DNA of 64,000 nucleotides from an uncultured Bacteroidota bacterium (GCA_937873155.1 CALMVZ010000011.1:310001-374000); one strand, 5' to 3'; shown: positions 16,467 to 25,381, counted from the stretch's first letter. Notes: generated by a model not told the origin, from the sequence alone. Numbers and translations are program-made.

Positions 16467-19306
16467 TGAAGAAAATTATATTCTTGTTATCGCTGACGTG
16501 CGTTTGTACAATAAGTATTGCACAAATAAATATCGGCGGACTAAAAGATAAATTAAAAGACAAAACCGATAATGCTGTTGCCGACAAATTGAAAAACAAG
16601 GCCAAGAGTCAATTGAATGAATCTCTTGATAAATCCCGCAAAGAATTTGATGAAAGTAACTTTAATTACGCTATTTCTTTTATTGATAACAGCGGCACTT
16701 TTGAAAATGATGAAAAAGGAAGCTCGGTTGGAAATTCAATTGCCAGTGCTAAAAAATTCTCAGAAGGGAATGATATTTCTGCCGCAGATAAAGCATACAT
16801 GAATAATCATAACGGAGAAATGTTCATGGCTACGAATAAATTCAGGATGGCCGAGTCCAGTTTCAAGCAGGCTAAATTCTGGTATGAAAGTGATGGAACC
16901 AAAAGCGGGTTGAATTATTCTCAAGTGATCAGCAATTTAAGTTTATTATATCAATCGAATGGCCGTTATACAAAAGCAAAACCATTCAGCGACCAGGCCC
17001 TGGAATTACGAAAGGACGAAAGCAACAAGAACATGTATGCGGTTTCGCTGAATAACAGGGGTGTGCTTCTGAAAGAGACGGGAGAATACATACAAGCTGA
17101 AAAATATTTGAATGAAGCGTTAACGATCTTAAAAGAGGCCAATGATGAATTAGGACAGGCGTTAGTTCATAATAATTTAGCAATGACTCACGCTGACATG
17201 GCTAAGCTGAATGTGGCCGAATCCGATATGCAATCGTGTTTGGAACATGCTGTAAAAGCTATGAAAGATAATTCTGCAAACTTCATTAAGCTACAGATCA
17301 ATCATGCTAACATCTTACGTTTACAGAAAAAATACACTGAAGCAGAGAAATTATACTTATCAGCCATTGCGATCAAAGAAAAGAAACTAGGCACTCATCC
17401 TGACTTAGCACATTTAAAACGTGGCCTTGCCGGCCTGTATATGGAAATGGGCAAAACGGCTGACGTGGAAAAATTATTGACGAGTGCTGTTGATATTGAT
17501 AAGCGTAAATTGGGCGATAGTCACCCCTCTACTCTATCTGCCATGCAGGATCTTGGGAATTTTTATCGCTACAATAATAACAACGCAAAATCATTGGAGT
17601 TGTTAAAATCAGTTTCTGATAAGAAAAAAACAATTTACGGAGAAAAGCATCCGAATTACATTCAATCGTTGGAAGATCTTGCGCTAACACAATGGCACAA
17701 CAACCAGATCGCGGAAGCAAAAACAAATTACCAGGCAGTAATTGATAATACGCAAAATTACATCAATACGTTTTTTAATTCATTGAACGATAACGAAAAA
17801 ACGTTGTATTGGGAAAAGACAAACTCCTTATTACACCGCTATTATTCTTTTGTCGCGGCTAATTATGGAAAAGATGCCGGTCTTGTGAATTCATTGTATA
17901 ATACGCTTGTAAACACAAAGGGGTTTCTATTAAATACATCTTCAAAGATCCGCAATGCCATTGCAAGCAGCGGCGATGCCGAATTACAGGAAACCTATAA
18001 TCACTGGCTCGAGACCAAAGAACAATTGAATACCGCTTACCAATTATCGAAAGCTGAGTTAACAGAAGAACACATTAATGTGGATAGTTTAGAAAATAAA
18101 GCCAATGAGTACGAGCGAATCCTTTCTCAAAAAAGCGCATTGTTCAATGAAAGTAAAACAGCAAGTGTTTTTAATTTTGAAACTATTTCTAAATCATTAG
18201 GTGCCGGTGAAGCCGCCGTTGAAATCGTAGAGATCAATGAATACAACAATGGTTTTACAGGAAAATCGAAATACCTTGCTGTTGTTGTGAGTAATTCAAA
18301 GGCAACTATGGTCGAATTGGCCGATGCACAATTGATCCAGGAAACTGTAAAAACATTCCGTGATAAGACCATTAACCGCAAACCGGAGAACGAAGCTTAC
18401 GCAATTGTTTGGAAAAATTTAGACGCACAATTAGGCGGTGTTAAGAAATTATATTTGTCACTCGATGGCTTGTATCACCAATTAAGCATTAACTCCTTGA
18501 AAGATGCAAGCGGGGCCTATTTAATCGATAAATACACGATCTCGTTCTTAGGAAACACAAAAGACATTCTTGACGTAAAACAAAATTTAGCGGCGGCTAA
18601 AAAACCTGCGTCTGCTTTTTTAATTGGCAATCCCGCTTATGGAAAGAACGGTGTAGTAGCACAATTACCGGGAACAGAAGCGGAGGTAAATAATATTAAA
18701 AAAATCCTGAATGCTTCTCAGGTTCAAAACACAGTATTGATCGGAAACACCGCGACTGAAGCGGCGGTTAAAAATGTGAAGTCGCCAAGTATTTTACATA
18801 TTGCAACGCACGGTTATTTTTTAGCCGACCTCAGCGAAGTGGAAGTGAATAAAGTTCTAGGCGTTGATGTTACGGTTGCCAAACAAAATCCATTATTACG
18901 CAGTGGTGTGTTATTAGCAAATTGCGAAAATGTTTTTGATGAGAATTACCATCCAACAGCAGGAACCGACAATGGAATCCTTACTGCTTATGAAGCTTTG
19001 AGTTTGAACTTAGATAAAACAGACTTAGTAGTATTAAGCGCTTGCGAAACCGGATTAGGAAGTGTGAAACAAGGCGAAGGTGTATTTGGTTTACAGCGCT
19101 CATTTTTAATTGCAGGAGCAAAATCCATCATCATGAGTTTATGGAGCGTGAGTGATGCGGCCACCATGGAATTAATGACTTTGTTTTACAGCAATTACAG
19201 CAAAAGCGGAAACAAAGAACAGGCCTTTGTCCAAGCCCAAAAACAATTAAAGACAAAATACAAAGAGCCTTTCTATTGGGCGGCTTTTGTGATGTTGAGT
19301 AAGTAA
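16466..19306 (+). CDS. Exported TPR protein with C-terminal CHAT (caspase-like) protease domain
   Basis: A 946-residue protein with a signal peptide (MKKIIFLLSLTCVCTISIAQ), a Lys-rich amphipathic segment, kinesin-light-chain-like TPRs (about residues 100-440; LGDSHPSTLSAMQDLGNFY is a TPR_12-type unit), and a CHAT domain at about 660-946. The caspase-like dyad is intact: H782 in LHIATHGYFL and C860 in VVLSACETGLG; the following SFLIAGAKSIIMSLWSVSD is also typical. CHAT domains are peptidases related to caspases/separase; the substrate is unknown. It starts on the last base of holB, so it is probably co-transcribed with a replication gene although functionally unrelated. Confidence 0.9.
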   Translation: MKKIIFLLSLTCVCTISIAQINIGGLKDKLKDKTDNAVADKLKNKAKSQLNESLDKSRKEFDESNFNYAISFIDNSGTFENDEKGSSVGNSIASAKKFSEGNDISAADKAYMNNHNGEMFMATNKFRMAESSFKQAKFWYESDGTKSGLNYSQVISNLSLLYQSNGRYTKAKPFSDQALELRKDESNKNMYAVSLNNRGVLLKETGEYIQAEKYLNEALTILKEANDELGQALVHNNLAMTHADMAKLNVAESDMQSCLEHAVKAMKDNSANFIKLQINHANILRLQKKYTEAEKLYLSAIAIKEKKLGTHPDLAHLKRGLAGLYMEMGKTADVEKLLTSAVDIDKRKLGDSHPSTLSAMQDLGNFYRYNNNNAKSLELLKSVSDKKKTIYGEKHPNYIQSLEDLALTQWHNNQIAEAKTNYQAVIDNTQNYINTFFNSLNDNEKTLYWEKTNSLLHRYYSFVAANYGKDAGLVNSLYNTLVNTKGFLLNTSSKIRNAIASSGDAELQETYNHWLETKEQLNTAYQLSKAELTEEHINVDSLENKANEYERILSQKSALFNESKTASVFNFETISKSLGAGEAAVEIVEINEYNNGFTGKSKYLAVVVSNSKATMVELADAQLIQETVKTFRDKTINRKPENEAYAIVWKNLDAQLGGVKKLYLSLDGLYHQLSINSLKDASGAYLIDKYTISFLGNTKDILDVKQNLAAAKKPASAFLIGNPAYGKNGVVAQLPGTEAEVNNIKKILNASQVQNTVLIGNTATEAAVKNVKSPSILHIATHGYFLADLSEVEVNKVLGVDVTVAKQNPLLRSGVLLANCENVFDENYHPTAGTDNGILTAYEALSLNLDKTDLVVLSACETGLGSVKQGEGVFGLQRSFLIAGAKSIIMSLWSVSDAATMELMTLFYSNYSKSGNKEQAFVQAQKQLKTKYKEPFYWAAFVMLSK

Positions 19307-19438
19307 TAAAACCTTACTATTCTTCATTTTATGTTTAATGTTTTGCGTTATGGTGGCATGGCCGATGAAATAATAAATATTGAACACTAGAGTGATAAAC
19401 GGTAGGATATGTCGGGACATCGAAATTAAATCGAGATC

Positions 19439-19948
19439 ATGATAAAAAACAAGTTGACATATCGCAATGGGACAATTAATGATGTCGGACAACTACAAAA
19501 ACTTGGCATAATTTCGTACGGACAATTTCAAAATGTTTTAACGCCCGACAACTGGGCAATATTCAATAAGAACTTACAAGACCAACAAAGGCTTCTAGAC
19601 CTTCTTAAAGTGGCTAAGTGTTTTGTATGCCTTAACAACGACGAAATAATTGGCATGGCTTATATAATTCCGAGCGGTAATCCAACAGAGCTTTTCAAAG
19701 CAGAATGGGCATACATTAGAATGGTAGGTGTTAAACCTGACTATCAGGGCCAAGGTATTGCGAAAGCACTGACAAAAATGTGCATTGACTTTGCGAGACA
19801 AAATAATGAACAGACAGTTGCTTTACATACTTCAGAGTTCATGGATGCCGCGCGACATATTTATGAAAGCTTCGGCTTTAAAATCCTAGAAGAAATTAGC
19901 CCGTTGTTTGGCAAAAAGTATTGGCTTTATACTCTAGACCTAACTTAA
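19439..19948 (+). CDS. GNAT family N-acetyltransferase
   Basis: A 169-residue single-domain acetyltransferase. The acetyl-CoA-binding motif A is VGVKPDYQGQGIAKALTKMC (pattern V-x-P-x-Y-Q-G-Q-G-I-A), followed by the family's C-terminal IYESFGFKIL. The substrate is unknown. Codon use differs from its neighbours: GAC is preferred over GAT, and ATA, CTA and CTT are frequent, which suggests acquisition from elsewhere. It sits alone, 132 bp after the CHAT gene and 59 bp before a hydrolase gene. Confidence 0.9.
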   Translation: MIKNKLTYRNGTINDVGQLQKLGIISYGQFQNVLTPDNWAIFNKNLQDQQRLLDLLKVAKCFVCLNNDEIIGMAYIIPSGNPTELFKAEWAYIRMVGVKPDYQGQGIAKALTKMCIDFARQNNEQTVALHTSEFMDAARHIYESFGFKILEEISPLFGKKYWLYTLDLT

Positions 19949-20007
19949 AAAGCTATATGCCGCTATCAACCAATAACACAAGTTACTCACAGCAGGCCTA
20001 ATTAAAA

Positions 20008-20805
20008 ATGACAAAAATCTTTATCAGATCATTACAAATAATTAGTACCCTTATTATTCTCGCATGCGGGTTGCTTTATTCTTGCCAGGAAAAACTGATC
20101 TTTTTTCCTGAAAAATTAGATAAGGATCACACCTTCCAATTTGATCAAAAATTTGAAGAACGAAATATCCCAACAGCGGAAGGAGTAAAACTAAATTGCT
20201 TGTTCTTTAGAGCAGATGCATCGAAAGGCGTTATTTTATATTTACACGGGAACGGAGGATCACTAAGGAGATGGGGAACAGTTGCAAAAAGATATACTGA
20301 TCTCGGCTATGATGCTTTCATTGTTGATTACCCCGGCTACGGAAAAAGCGAAGGCAAAATTCACGGACAAGAAAAATTGTATGAGAATCTGCAAACAGTT
20401 TACGATACAATAAAACATATCTATCCTGAAAATAAAATTGTTCTTCTGGGTTACTCTATCGGTACAGGCCCTGCCGCCAAACTTGCTTCTACAAACAACC
20501 CGAAATTATTAATACTGCAAGCCCCTTATTATAGCTTAAAAGACCTGGTGAAACATTTGTATCCTGTTATTCCGGGTTTTCTGCTCAAATACAAATTCCA
20601 AACCAACGAGTACATTCAAAAATGTAAAATGCCGGTTGTTGTTTTTCATGGCGATAAAGATGAAGTGATCTATTATGGATCCTCGGTTAAACTAAAACAA
20701 CATTTTAAAAAGGGAGATACTTTAATTACACTTCCCGGCATGACCCACAATGGAATGACAGATAATCTGAATTATAAAGTAGCAATTAAAGTAATTTTGA
20801 AATAA
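20008..20805 (+). CDS. Alpha/beta hydrolase, membrane-anchored or exported (serine aminopeptidase-like)
   Basis: A 265-residue alpha/beta hydrolase of the BEM46/ABHD13-like type (HGNGGSLRRWGTVAKRYTDLGYDAFIVDYPGYGKSEG). The nucleophile elbow is GYSIGTG with S150; D in FHGDKDEVI and H in MTHNGM complete the triad. The N-terminus (IISTLIILACGLLYSCQEKLIFFPEKL) is a hydrophobic anchor or lipoprotein signal with Cys near residue 26. The substrate is unknown. Its stop is back to back with that of the convergent OmpA gene, the junction being a 14-bp palindrome (GAAATAATTATTTC). Confidence 0.87.
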   Translation: MTKIFIRSLQIISTLIILACGLLYSCQEKLIFFPEKLDKDHTFQFDQKFEERNIPTAEGVKLNCLFFRADASKGVILYLHGNGGSLRRWGTVAKRYTDLGYDAFIVDYPGYGKSEGKIHGQEKLYENLQTVYDTIKHIYPENKIVLLGYSIGTGPAAKLASTNNPKLLILQAPYYSLKDLVKHLYPVIPGFLLKYKFQTNEYIQKCKMPVVVFHGDKDEVIYYGSSVKLKQHFKKGDTLITLPGMTHNGMTDNLNYKVAIKVILK

Positions 20806-21993
20806 TTATTTCGAGAATTTAAACTCTACTCTTCTGTTCTGCTTTCTTCCTTCTTCAGAATCGTTTGGGGCAATCGGTTGAGAGCTTCCGAAGCCTTTAT
20901 GTGTCATTCGTCCGGGGTCTATACTTTTTGAGATAAGCTGATCACAAACAGCTTTTGCACGCGCTTCAGATAATTTTGTGTTGACTGTTTCGTTACCAAC
21001 ATTATCTGTGTGTCCTGTGATCTCCACTTTTAGAGTAGGATTATCCTTTAGATGTTCAGCCAGCAGATCCAATTCAGGAAAAGACTGAGGAAGCAAAACA
21101 GCTTTACCGGTTTCAAACAAAACATTTTTCAGAATAAGGGATTTTTCTAAAGCAGTTTCAAGAGCTAAAGAATTCCCTGAAGTATCAGTTGTTGGACGTG
21201 AAATAACGGTAGGTTTTAAGGTATCGATCTTTGGTTTTACGATCGTATCAAAATATGCAGTATACACAGCGGGTTGTTTTCGTAAGCTAACATCATCAAT
21301 ATAATAATAAGCATCGCGGTCAGTACGTTGATTTATCCGTGTATGTGCCGATTTCGGAGCTAAAACATTTGTGGCTTCTATCAGGCCTTCATCCCAACTT
21401 CCTATAACTAGAAACTGTTCGCCTCCTTTTGCTTTATATTCGAGATAGATCTTGTGCCATTCTACCGTATCCGTTCCAACTTCTTCTTTGATCTTAATAT
21501 GTATTGGTTTTAATCCTGTCATATATCCGGAACCCGTGTAAGTGATTTTGCTTTTCAAAAAGCATACACCGATCTGCTCAATAGTTGCGCGCGAATAATC
21601 GGCCAGGCTTAAATAAAAAGTAAGATCGTATTTAACTCCTCCTGTTAACGGAGACATCAACTGCGTGATCATGTATTCATGATAATCATGATGTGAGAAT
21701 AAATAAAATCCACCGTAACATTTTCCGCTATTTGGTTTTTGAATTCCCATTGGATTTTTCGGGGCCTGGGCCTCAGAAGATTCTTTTTGTTTTTTATCGC
21801 ACTCGCAGAACAGATCTGTTGTGCCCATTGTCGGTGAACTCCACGAACCATTCAATCCTAAAGAGGAAAGTACGATCGGAACACTACTGTTTCGTTCGAA
21901 GCTGGAATCGGCGACAAAATTCTGCGCCTTTGCATAAGAAATACAAAGTACAGCTAAACAAATAAAAAGTAAACGTAAAGTTCTTTTGTTCAT
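20806..21993 (-). CDS. OmpA-family outer-membrane/peptidoglycan-binding protein
   Basis: A 395-residue exported protein. After a signal peptide (LRLLFICLAVLCISYAKAQ) comes a jelly-roll-like domain (about 25-250: NFVADSSFERNSSVPI, SGKCYGGFYLF, AYYYIDDVSLRK) of the carbohydrate-binding type often seen in Bacteroidota surface proteins, then a linker and a C-terminal OmpA domain (about 285-395: VEITGHTDNVGNETVNTKLSEARAKAV, RMTHKGFGSSQPI, NRRVEFKF). The OmpA domain binds the meso-diaminopimelate peptide of peptidoglycan. The role is structural or adhesive; no closer function is apparent. Confidence 0.9.
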   Translation of the reverse strand: MNKRTLRLLFICLAVLCISYAKAQNFVADSSFERNSSVPIVLSSLGLNGSWSSPTMGTTDLFCECDKKQKESSEAQAPKNPMGIQKPNSGKCYGGFYLFSHHDYHEYMITQLMSPLTGGVKYDLTFYLSLADYSRATIEQIGVCFLKSKITYTGSGYMTGLKPIHIKIKEEVGTDTVEWHKIYLEYKAKGGEQFLVIGSWDEGLIEATNVLAPKSAHTRINQRTDRDAYYYIDDVSLRKQPAVYTAYFDTIVKPKIDTLKPTVISRPTTDTSGNSLALETALEKSLILKNVLFETGKAVLLPQSFPELDLLAEHLKDNPTLKVEITGHTDNVGNETVNTKLSEARAKAVCDQLISKSIDPGRMTHKGFGSSQPIAPNDSEEGRKQNRRVEFKFSK

Positions 21994-22047
21994 CCGGGTC
22001 TTATAATGGGATAAATCTACGAAAGATACGGTCGTTTTGAAAATGTC

Positions 22048-22212
22048 ACCCTTTCAGGGTTTTGAATTTTTATTGCTGTTCTTTCTAGAATAATTACATC
22101 CCTTCGGGATTTTATATTAAACTCGTTTTGACGGCGTGTGCAATGACAAAGTCCGAAGGACTGAAATTATTATAACAGGTCATTACATTAACATTCAAAA
22201 TCCCGAAGGGAT
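22048..22212. repeat. Cluster of CCCTTCGGG-type short palindromes
   Basis: Four palindromes with 3- to 5-base loops: ACCC/GGGT at 22048-22060, ATCCC/GGGAT with TTC loop at 22098-22110, AGTCC/GGACT at 22150-22162 and ATCCC/GGGAT with GAA loop at 22200-22212, in alternating orientation. Flanks such as TTCTAGAATAATTACATCCC resemble the copies at 25.2 kb. This is a REP-like intergenic repeat family between the OmpA gene and the SBBP gene. Confidence 0.7.
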
Positions 22213-22232
22213 GGCATTGTCTGCCATAGGAT

Positions 22233-23885
22233 TTATTGTACGATAACCTTTCCTGTAGAAACAGTTTTTTTATCAGAGATAATCCTATACAAATAAACAC
22301 CGGACTCTAAAGCAGAAAGATCGAATTCTGTTTTGCCCTTTTTAATTGTGTTTTGCTTGTAGTTATGTACTTCTTCACCAAGAGCATTATAGAAAACAAC
22401 TTTCCCTTCTGCTTCAATTGTGAATTTGCCGGATGCAGGATTCGGATATGCTTTTAATTTATCAGCTAAAGTATTTTCTTGAATACCAACAGCCCCACCC
22501 ACTAATTTTGCTACCAAAACATCTTCACCACAGCCTTTAAAAACAGTAGATGGCCCGAAAGTTAAAGAAGGGCTATCGAAAGAACCTCCCATGATAATAT
22601 CTGTACCTCCCAAACTTACGGCCATACCGTTACCTGTTTCTGTGGCTGAACCTCCGGCAGCAATTCCCCACAAATCAACTCCTGTTCCATTATAAGCTAC
22701 TACAAAAAGATCTTTTGTTCCGAACGTTGAATTGTTTACCATATTAGCGCCAAAATTTAAACTGCTGCTTACAAAATATCCTGTCACATAAACATTGCCT
22801 AAAGAATCACAAGCCACCGCGTTTCCTCCATCATAATCCGAACCGCCGGCTCTTTTCGCCCATCCCGGATTTCCGCCCAGATCATATTTCGCTAATAGAA
22901 AATCACTTGTGCCAGCGCTTGAATTTGTTAAGGTTGTTGTTCCGAAAACAATTGTTGCGCTGTTAAATGCTCCTGTTACATATACGTTATTCTTACTAAC
23001 AGCAATTCCCGTTCCCGGATCGTCCATGCTTCCTCCGCTTCTTGCAGACCAAACCGCAGTTCCTGCTGAAGTATATTTTACAACATATAGATCTTGTGTT
23101 CCTGATGATGCATTGGTCAGACTTCCTGTTCCGAAATTAATTGCGACGCTTGAAAAGGATCCGGTAACATAAACATCACCTACAACGTCTATTGCAATTC
23201 CATTACCTGCATCGTCACCAGGACCACCTACATTTTTTGACCACAACGCTGTCCCGTTCTGATCGTATTTCACAATAAAAATATCCTGTAGTCCTCCATT
23301 TGCCATAGCGCCCGCTCCAAAATTTATAATTGAACTGCTAAAGTTTCCTGCTACAAAAACGTTTCCGGTAGCGTCAACAGTTATCGCATTTCCTTTTTCC
23401 CCTGCGGTACCGCCAGCGCTTTTCGCCCAGATCGTATTCCCTGAAGGGTCGAGTTTTGCAACAAACACATCGCTGCCTGTTGTTGAAGTATTTGTTAGAG
23501 TAACCGTTCCAATTGTCATAACCGAACTTGTAAATAATCCTGTTATATAAACGTTACCACTTGCATCAGTAGCAATTGCGTTTCCTACTTCGCCACTCGC
23601 TCCGCCAAATGTCTTTGCCCATAGTACATTTCCTGATGCATCATACTTTACCAAAAAAATATCGCTGGTCCCTACTCCGGGATTGATCAGGTTAGTTGCT
23701 CCGAAAACAATATTAGAACTGGTATATCCGCCGGTGCCAAAAACATTTCCGCTTGCGTCTATTGCAACAGCCGAAGTAGATTCGTTTCCGCCATATCCCG
23801 CACTTCTTCCCCATTGCCACGAAGGCGTTTGGGCTAATGTGATTTGAAATGTTGTCACTAAAACTAAAAAAGTAAATTTTTTCAT
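22233..23885 (-). CDS. Secreted SBBP beta-propeller repeat protein with T9SS sorting domain
   Basis: A 550-residue secreted protein. After a signal peptide (FTFLVLVTTFQITLAQ) it consists of about eight or nine repeats of roughly 48 residues built around G-N-x-Y-V-T-G-x-F and K-Y-D-x-x-G-N-x-x-W-A-K (SBBP, PF06739), which should form a beta-propeller. The last 80 residues (LKAYPNPASGKFTIEAEGKV ... FDLSALESGVYLYRI) are a type-A T9SS C-terminal sorting domain. It is the last gene of a three-gene minus-strand cluster with two lipoprotein genes (20-bp spacing). Its ligand or activity is unknown. Confidence 0.9.
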   Translation of the reverse strand: MKKFTFLVLVTTFQITLAQTPSWQWGRSAGYGGNESTSAVAIDASGNVFGTGGYTSSNIVFGATNLINPGVGTSDIFLVKYDASGNVLWAKTFGGASGEVGNAIATDASGNVYITGLFTSSVMTIGTVTLTNTSTTGSDVFVAKLDPSGNTIWAKSAGGTAGEKGNAITVDATGNVFVAGNFSSSIINFGAGAMANGGLQDIFIVKYDQNGTALWSKNVGGPGDDAGNGIAIDVVGDVYVTGSFSSVAINFGTGSLTNASSGTQDLYVVKYTSAGTAVWSARSGGSMDDPGTGIAVSKNNVYVTGAFNSATIVFGTTTLTNSSAGTSDFLLAKYDLGGNPGWAKRAGGSDYDGGNAVACDSLGNVYVTGYFVSSSLNFGANMVNNSTFGTKDLFVVAYNGTGVDLWGIAAGGSATETGNGMAVSLGGTDIIMGGSFDSPSLTFGPSTVFKGCGEDVLVAKLVGGAVGIQENTLADKLKAYPNPASGKFTIEAEGKVVFYNALGEEVHNYKQNTIKKGKTEFDLSALESGVYLYRIISDKKTVSTGKVIVQ

Positions 23886-23904
23886 GCTTTTGTTTTTAAA
23901 TTCA

Positions 23905-24285
23905 TTATTCCAATACCATATTTACTTCGGCTTCTTTTTTGCGATGGCTGAATGTAATCACAGATCCTGCGTTCGAATATTTAAATCCGTGTTCATCCGT
24001 AAAAGTTGCTTTAATAAAATAATCGCCTTTGCGGAGGGCTTCAAATTTGTAAGTGCCATCACTCCCTGCTAAAATAGTTTGATCGAATGTAGAAGTAGAT
24101 GCGTTACTTCCATAAGCGATCGAAATTTGTGCCATAGCTGCAGGATCATTAGTTCCGCTAGCCCCATTTTTAAATTGAACCGTTCCTTTGATCGTATTCT
24201 TTCCTCCCGGGCCTGCCGGTTTTTTACAAGCCACAAAAAGAAATGTTGCCAAAAAACAAAACGCTATGATGTGTTTGATCTTCAT
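23905..24285 (-). CDS. Small lipoprotein with carboxypeptidase-regulatory-like fold
   Basis: A 126-residue lipoprotein: signal and lipobox FLFVACKKPAG (Cys about residue 20), Gly/Pro linker, then a beta-rich domain reading IKGTVQFKNG ... YKFEALRKGDYFIKATFTDEHG, the pattern of a transthyretin-like/CarboxypepD_reg domain. Its start overlaps the stop of the upstream YceI-like gene by one base, so the two are translationally coupled; the SBBP gene follows 19 bp downstream. No specific function recognised. Confidence 0.75.
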   Translation of the reverse strand: MKIKHIIAFCFLATFLFVACKKPAGPGGKNTIKGTVQFKNGASGTNDPAAMAQISIAYGSNASTSTFDQTILAGSDGTYKFEALRKGDYFIKATFTDEHGFKYSNAGSVITFSHRKKEAEVNMVLE

Positions 24286-25106
24286 TAATGATTCTTATAG
24301 AACTGAGCATTAAAATTAAAATACATTTCATCAGCAACATTTGTGGTCCACACGCCATAAGTTTTATTATTGGCGGCAGCAGTATTTCCTGCCTGATCAG
24401 CCAGACTTGGAACAGGCACCCATTGAATTACAGAGTTTACATCCATATGATCGGAGCGTTTGAACCTAAGAGTTGCGCTGAATGAAGTGCGGTAACGGTC
24501 GGTGATAAGATCGCCGTTCGTATCAAAATCGCTGGTACCATTGTACGTTAAATACATAATAGCCGGTCTGATAATTGGTGTTCCGTCCGGATTTCCGCTT
24601 GGAGCGCGGTAACGGTTGAATCTTAAATTTCCGAATACAGCGTAACCGGTGCCTGATCTCACAAAACGGGTACTATTGAACCATGCCGAATCACTAATTG
24701 GATCCGTAACAGTTTTTAGTGTATCGAGATAAGTAACGCCCATATAACTCCTCAAACATTTTCCAACGCCATCTCTTCCGGGCTCGCCTGAATCAACTGA
24801 AGATAATTGTACCCACGCATTAAGGCTGCAGGCATTAAGGTCCGTTTCATTGAACATGAACTTTGGCATAAAACTAAAATTATTGAAACGGCCGGTTAAC
24901 ATGCCGGAAGAATAATCCATGTACTTCGATTGCCAATTCACATTGCTGTGAGGTTTGTCGAATGTCCATGAAAGATCAACAACTCCGTTTCCTGTTACAA
25001 GGGTTCCTTCAAGATTTGTGACCTGATCTTTCTTCTTACAGCTTAAAAAAACGGCTGTAACTATAAGGACTGTTCCAAGTGCTGTTTTCAGACTTTTAAA
25101 ATTCAT
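24285..25106 (-). CDS. YceI-like lipoprotein
   Basis: A lipoprotein of about 273 residues (lipobox VFLSCKKK). The body resembles the YceI lipocalin-like family: VDLSWTFDKPHSNVNW at the N-terminus, LTGRFNNFSFMPKF, ACSLNAWVQLSSVDSGEPGRD and SAWFNSTRFVRSGTGYAVFGNLRFN follow the YceI order (W-x-x-D-x-x-H-S, G-x-F, V-x-x-S-V-x-T, G-x-L-x-x-x). YceI proteins bind isoprenoid-type lipids in the periplasm. I start at ATG 25106 rather than an upstream in-frame codon at 25145, because the latter lies within the promoter (25116-25146). The match is by eye and distant. Confidence 0.6.
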   Translation of the reverse strand: MNFKSLKTALGTVLIVTAVFLSCKKKDQVTNLEGTLVTGNGVVDLSWTFDKPHSNVNWQSKYMDYSSGMLTGRFNNFSFMPKFMFNETDLNACSLNAWVQLSSVDSGEPGRDGVGKCLRSYMGVTYLDTLKTVTDPISDSAWFNSTRFVRSGTGYAVFGNLRFNRYRAPSGNPDGTPIIRPAIMYLTYNGTSDFDTNGDLITDRYRTSFSATLRFKRSDHMDVNSVIQWVPVPSLADQAGNTAAANNKTYGVWTTNVADEMYFNFNAQFYKNH

Positions 25107-25115
25107 AATCAAACT

Positions 25116-25146
25116 TAAAGATACTCCATTCTTATATATATTCAAA
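25116..25146 (-). promoter_or_regulatory. Promoter of the YceI-like/lipoprotein/SBBP operon
   Basis: On the minus strand TTTG (25146-25143), 19 bp, then TATCTTTA (25123-25116). The last base of the -7 element deviates from the consensus. It sits 9 bp before ATG 25106, giving a nearly leaderless transcript, and argues against the longer frame. Confidence 0.55.
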
Positions 25147-25210
25147 AATCAAGGTGTTTGTTCTTTTCAAGCATATTCCGTGCCAAAATGTTTGATTTAT
25201 GATAACAAAG

Positions 25211-25361
25211 CCTGAAAGGATGGCATTATTATAGAAAAAACAAAATAAACATAACAAACCCCGAAGGGGTGAAATTTTGGGCGGCCCGATTATTTCACCC
25301 CTTCGGGGTTTTTAAATTTTACTCCTGATTGCTTCTATAATCATATCATCCCTTCGGGGAT
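25211..25361. repeat. CCCCTTCGGGG-type palindromes including a 20-bp perfect inverted repeat
   Basis: CCTGAAAGG at 25211-25219 followed by ATGGCATTATTATAG; a 20-bp perfect inverted repeat with arms 25256-25275 and 25292-25311 (each containing ACCCC/GGGGT) and a 16-base spacer; and ATCCC/GGGAT at about 25348-25361, preceded by TTCTATAATCATATC. Same REP-like family as at 22.1 kb. It lies between divergent genes (YceI-like and radA), so it is not a simple terminator. Confidence 0.75.
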
Positions 25362-25381
25362 TAAAAGGAATTTTTTAAAAA

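Noticed and set aside
22233-23885. Internal DNA repeats of the SBBP gene as a separate repeat element
   Set aside because: The periodicity follows the protein's propeller blades and is diverged at the DNA level; it is coding structure.
22048-25361. CRISPR array
   Set aside because: The palindromes are irregularly spaced, differ in sequence and orientation, and no cas genes are present.
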